Positions 60,866 through 64,000 of a stretch of DNA of 64,000 bases are shown piece after piece. Source of the DNA: Clostridia bacterium. Its GTDB lineage: Bacteria > Bacillota > Clostridia > Peptostreptococcales > Acidaminobacteraceae. A program made the translations under genes and the position numbers. A model generated the notes under the pieces. It worked only from the letters and a program-made list of their open reading frames with translations, did no database searches and was not told the origin of the DNA. The stretch's first letter is position 1. Each line of letters begins with the position of its first letter. The stretch lies in the NCBI GenBank assembly GCA_018399635.1, contig JAGYOH010000008.1, forward strand, positions 1-64,000. The letters are read 5' to 3'.

Positions 60866-62431
60866 TTGTTTAAAAAGAAAATGGCTTGGTTACTGGTTCT
60901 GGTGATGGTTGGTGCAAGTCTGGCCGGTTGTTCACAACCAGCCGAAGAAGCGGCTCCGGAAAAGGTTTTGGTCTGGAACATCGGTTCAGAGCCCAAAACC
61001 ATCGATCCGGGTCTCAATGCGGCTTCGGATGGCGGCGACGTGATCAATCAACTGTTTGAGGGATTGATGCGTGAGGTCGGCGGAAGTCTTGAACCCGGTA
61101 TGGCTGAAAGCTATACCATTTCCGATGACAAACTGGTCTATACCTTCGTCCTCAGAGATGCGAAATGGTCTGATGGCGAACCTGTGACGGCTTATGATTT
61201 TGAATACTCCTGGGCGAGGGTGCTTGACCCCGAGACCGCTTCTGAGTACTCATGGATTTTCGACGAAGCCCGTGTGGCAAGCTTCAAGGCCCTGGATGAG
61301 AAGACCTTTGAAGTGACCCTGTCAGATCCCGCACCCTACTTCCTGGGACTTACGGGATTCTTCACCTTCATGCCGGTGAGAGAAGACGCCGTCACCCAAG
61401 GTTCTGACGGTTCCTGGGCCATCAATCCGGAGGTCGCCCTGGCCAACGGTCCTTTCAAATTGGCGGAGTACAAGACCGGAGACCGGTTGGTACTCGAGAA
61501 GAATGAGAACTACTGGAGAGCCGACGAGGTGAAAATCGACAAGATCGAAGGCCTCATGATCGTCGATCTCACCACTTCATTGACCGCCTTTGAATCGGGA
61601 GAGATTCACGTGATCGATGCCATGCCGGCTGAGGAACTGCCGCGACTCATGGCTGAAGACGACAGATTCTACGTGCTGCCCATGGACGGCGTTTACTACT
61701 ACGCCTTCAATGTGGAAGTCGAGCCCCTGGACAATCCCCTGGTCAGAAAAGCCCTGAGCTACGCCATCGACCGTGAGGCCATCGTGGATGTCCTCAACGG
61801 AGGACAGATTCCGGCAACCAACATGGTGTCGCCGGCCTCCTATGACGACAAGGGCAATGTGTTCAGTGAGGCTACCGGGGATTTCACCCCTGTAGGTTCT
61901 GAAGGCATTGAAGAGGCCCAGGCCCTCCTGGCTGAGGCGGGCTATCCCGGCGGAGAAGGCTTCCCGGAACTCGAGCTTCTTTACAATACCAACGACGACC
62001 ACAAGATGATTGCAGAGATCATGCAGGAAATGTGGAAAAACAATCTGGGAATCAAAGTCACCCTGGCCAACCAGGAGTGGGCGGTATTCCAGGATACCCG
62101 TCGGGAAGGCGGCTTTGAGATGGCAAGGGGCGGCTGGATCGGCGACTATTCGGATCCCATGACCTACCTCGGCATGTTCATTTCGGAATCTCCCATGAAC
62201 TACTCAAGATGGAAGAGTCCGGAATACGACGCTCTCCTGGATGAAGCGAAAACCTCGGAACCTGCAAAGCGTTTTGAACTGCTTTACGAAGCCCACCGAC
62301 TCATGATGGCGGACCACGCCTACATGCCGGTCTACATCTACACGGATCCCATGATGGTATCTGAAGCGGTAACCGGTTGGGAAAAGACGACGAGAAACGT
62401 ATTCTTCTTCGGATTTGCCGACATTCAATAA
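60866..62431 (+). CDS. Peptide ABC transporter substrate-binding lipoprotein, second system
   Basis: A 521-residue family 5 binding protein (OppA/DppA). TTG 60866 (GGGAGGGG 6 nt upstream) opens a lipoprotein signal ending VGASLAGCSQ. Family core: GSEPKTIDPGLNAASDGGDVINQLFEGL, SYAIDREAIV, and YTDPMMVSEAV near the end. Separate promoter and operator allow higher, independent expression than the permease/ATPase genes before it. Ends before a strong terminator. Confidence 0.92.
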   Translation: MFKKKMAWLLVLVMVGASLAGCSQPAEEAAPEKVLVWNIGSEPKTIDPGLNAASDGGDVINQLFEGLMREVGGSLEPGMAESYTISDDKLVYTFVLRDAKWSDGEPVTAYDFEYSWARVLDPETASEYSWIFDEARVASFKALDEKTFEVTLSDPAPYFLGLTGFFTFMPVREDAVTQGSDGSWAINPEVALANGPFKLAEYKTGDRLVLEKNENYWRADEVKIDKIEGLMIVDLTTSLTAFESGEIHVIDAMPAEELPRLMAEDDRFYVLPMDGVYYYAFNVEVEPLDNPLVRKALSYAIDREAIVDVLNGGQIPATNMVSPASYDDKGNVFSEATGDFTPVGSEGIEEAQALLAEAGYPGGEGFPELELLYNTNDDHKMIAEIMQEMWKNNLGIKVTLANQEWAVFQDTRREGGFEMARGGWIGDYSDPMTYLGMFISESPMNYSRWKSPEYDALLDEAKTSEPAKRFELLYEAHRLMMADHAYMPVYIYTDPMMVSEAVTGWEKTTRNVFFFGFADIQ

Positions 62432-62441
62432 ATTTTTCCAT

Positions 62442-62472
62442 AACCCTCTGATGAAAATTCAGAGGGTTTTTT
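62442..62472 (+). terminator. Terminator of the second binding-protein gene
   Basis: AACCCTCTGA (62442-62451) and TCAGAGGGTT (62459-62468) pair over 7 nt and end in a run of T. Confidence 0.88.
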
Positions 62473-62509
62473 CTTTAAATTTCCATTGCAGAATCTGATT
62501 TCTGTTTAT

Positions 62510-62540
62510 ACGGGCGCCAAAAAATGATAAAATGACGGAG
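62510..62540 (+). promoter_or_regulatory. Weak promoter of the AMIN-domain gene
   Basis: TTTATA, 17-bp spacer, TAAAAT at about 62505-62533, with an AGAGGA ribosome site before ATG 62569. Confidence 0.45.
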
Positions 62541-62568
62541 ATCAAATACTTCACAAGAGGACGGACGA

Positions 62569-64000
62569 ATGATAAAAAAACTGATGCCAATGCTCGTGAT
62601 CATGACCATACTTTTCTCCGGCGGCGTTTTCGCCGAATACCTCGAAAATGAGGTCATCGGTGCCTATGACGGTCGCCTTGGAACCAATCGGGAATTCATG
62701 ATCGTCAACCTCATCATGAACGGCGAGGACGTCATCCCCGACGTGCCGGGAATTCTGTATGAACTCGACGGAGCCACCAGGACCCTGCTGCCTGTCAGGG
62801 TGATCAGCGACAAAATGGGAGCCTCCGTGGACTGGAACGGGCAGACCCAGGAGGTGACCATCCTCTACGAGGGCAAGGAAATCATCCTCACCATCAACTC
62901 GCCCTACGCCCTGGTCAACGGGGTCAGGAAGGAACTTCCCGACGGGATCGCCCCCGTGATCATTGAATACCTGGGCAACGGCAGGACCCTGGTGCCGGCC
63001 CGGTTCATCTCCGAAGAATTCGGCATGGATGTGGAGTGGGTCCAGGAAACCCGCAGCGTGATCATCAACAAGGAAAAGCAGCAGGTATCAGAGGTTTATT
63101 TCACCATGGCCAACCGGTTTCCCCAGGTGAGGATCAAGACCTCCGGCGAGGTCAAGACCAGTGATTTTTATCTGGAAAAACCAGATGAAAACGACGAACT
63201 CATCGTGGACATCATCAACACGGAGCTGTCGGGGGACTTCAGAAATGCATTTGTCCCCATCAATCTCCTCTATTACGACAGCATCCGGGTTTCCAGCTAC
63301 GAGAAGGGGACCCGGAACACCAGGCTGGCCATCAGTCTTCAGGACACGAGGGGCTATGATATTTTCTACGACCAGGGGGCGGGAGAACTGGTTATCCAGT
63401 TCATCAACAGCGTGGATCTCATCTATACTGAAGAAATCTACGGCGTGGATGCCGTGGTGATCCACACCCAGGAGGAACCGGCCTACAATATCAGCTTCCT
63501 GGGCAACAAGATCATCGTGGATGTCATGAATTCACTGCTGGGTTACAACGAGGGGGATTACGGCTCCGAGTCCAGTGATTCGGACCTCATCAATACCATC
63601 GCCTATTCCCAGTTCGACGCCCGTGAGGCCTACGGGCCCGACGAAAAGGTCTCCAGAATCGTCATCAACCTCAATCAGAACACCACCCCGGAGGAGGTGT
63701 ACGTGGAGCACCAGGACCACAATATCTACGTCTATATCGCCGGCGACCCTCTCAACGGCTTTGACTATTACAAGATCGCCCAGGACACGTCACAGCTGAG
63801 CCTGACCCTGGAGGGGGCCGGCCAGGTCACGACCCGGGAACTGGCCGCAGATGTGCTGAGACTTGAAGTGGCGGACCACCTGATCAGCATCGAAGCGCTG
63901 GAAATCCTCATCGATGACGGCATCATCGAGGATTTCGACATTTCGAAATCCTCCGGCCGGTATCTCATCGACATCGCCATGGCGAAAAACACCACCTATG
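62569..64000 (+). CDS. Secreted protein with copper-amine-oxidase-N-like and AMIN domains (partial)
   Basis: An open frame from ATG 62569 to the right edge (477 residues seen) with a signal peptide (IKKLMPMLVIMTILFSGGVFA). Residues about 40-165 are two copies of the copper amine oxidase N-terminal-like fold (TLLPVRVISDKMGASVDWNGQTQEVTI; TLVPARFISEEFGMDVEW), a wall-surface module of Firmicutes; several AMIN-like beta repeats follow (from about 170). This order is usual in N-acetylmuramoyl-L-alanine amidases, with the catalytic Amidase_3 domain at the C-terminus; that end lies outside the window, so amidase activity is inference. A wall hydrolase here would fit the peptide-salvage genes. Confidence 0.82.
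   Translation, partial: MIKKLMPMLVIMTILFSGGVFAEYLENEVIGAYDGRLGTNREFMIVNLIMNGEDVIPDVPGILYELDGATRTLLPVRVISDKMGASVDWNGQTQEVTILYEGKEIILTINSPYALVNGVRKELPDGIAPVIIEYLGNGRTLVPARFISEEFGMDVEWVQETRSVIINKEKQQVSEVYFTMANRFPQVRIKTSGEVKTSDFYLEKPDENDELIVDIINTELSGDFRNAFVPINLLYYDSIRVSSYEKGTRNTRLAISLQDTRGYDIFYDQGAGELVIQFINSVDLIYTEEIYGVDAVVIHTQEEPAYNISFLGNKIIVDVMNSLLGYNEGDYGSESSDSDLINTIAYSQFDAREAYGPDEKVSRIVINLNQNTTPEEVYVEHQDHNIYVYIAGDPLNGFDYYKIAQDTSQLSLTLEGAGQVTTRELAADVLRLEVADHLISIEALEILIDDGIIEDFDISKSSGRYLIDIAMAKNTTY

Overview
The window looks like chromosome of a Gram-positive anaerobe of the class Clostridia (Bacillota). The reasons are: AGGAGG-type ribosome binding sites with frequent TTG/GTG starts; SLH-domain surface protein; T-box, preQ1-I and FMN leaders; AsnA; a single-chain clostridial-type PurL; a HesB-like selenoprotein; Feo and two oligopeptide ABC operons; a sigma-54 enhancer-binding protein of the clostridial kind. 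I cannot name genus or species. Most genes are GC-rich with strong G/C third-position use; the first ~1.8 kb is clearly AT-rich and looks acquired. I see no rRNA, tRNA or CRISPR array.

Layout. 1-1.8 kb: end of an unknown AT-rich gene and a DUF4143-type AAA ATPase, ending in a palindrome like those of IS200/IS605 ends. 2.1-13 kb: surface and signalling block with a LytTR response regulator and 7TMR-DISM/GHKL histidine kinase, a small unknown gene, a 1743-residue SLH surface protein and, convergently, an NfrB-like membrane glycosyltransferase with a C-terminal MshEN-like domain. 13.4-14.7 kb: a selenoprotein gene read through an in-frame UGA, then a LysR regulator. 14.8-25.6 kb: purine operon purL-purE-purC-purF-purM-purN-purH-purD, with a promoter and a PurBox-like pair in front of purE. 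25.6-28.5 kb: cupin, phosphatase, preQ1-I riboswitch with queT, EamA exporter, small membrane protein.

28.5-41.4 kb: a peptide and cell-wall salvage block: alanine racemase, M20 amidohydrolase, LD-carboxypeptidase (S66), M19 dipeptidase, sigma-54 activator, then a near-consensus -24/-12 promoter driving a five-gene dipeptide/oligopeptide transporter and a cytoplasmic penicillin-binding-type serine hydrolase. This resembles in logic the dpp-ykf murein-peptide operon of Bacillus but with different enzymes and sigma-54 control. It is the best candidate for an under-described system here. 41.4-45 kb: small secreted protein, zinc-type ABC transporter and divergent Fur/Zur regulator. 45-50.8 kb: AEC transporter, FMN riboswitch with ribU, flavoprotein, Fur-box-controlled feoA-feoB-feoB-associated gene. 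50.8-56.4 kb: Asn-type T-box with asnA, then pcrA-ligA. 56.4-62.4 kb: second oligopeptide ABC operon with a separately promoted binding protein carrying a palindromic operator. 62.5 kb to end: start of a secreted AMIN-domain protein cut by the window edge.

Many leaders carry well-spaced sigma-A promoters (17-bp spacers) and intrinsic terminators, listed below. The hidden selenoprotein gene at 13474-13788 would be missed by any caller that treats UGA as stop.
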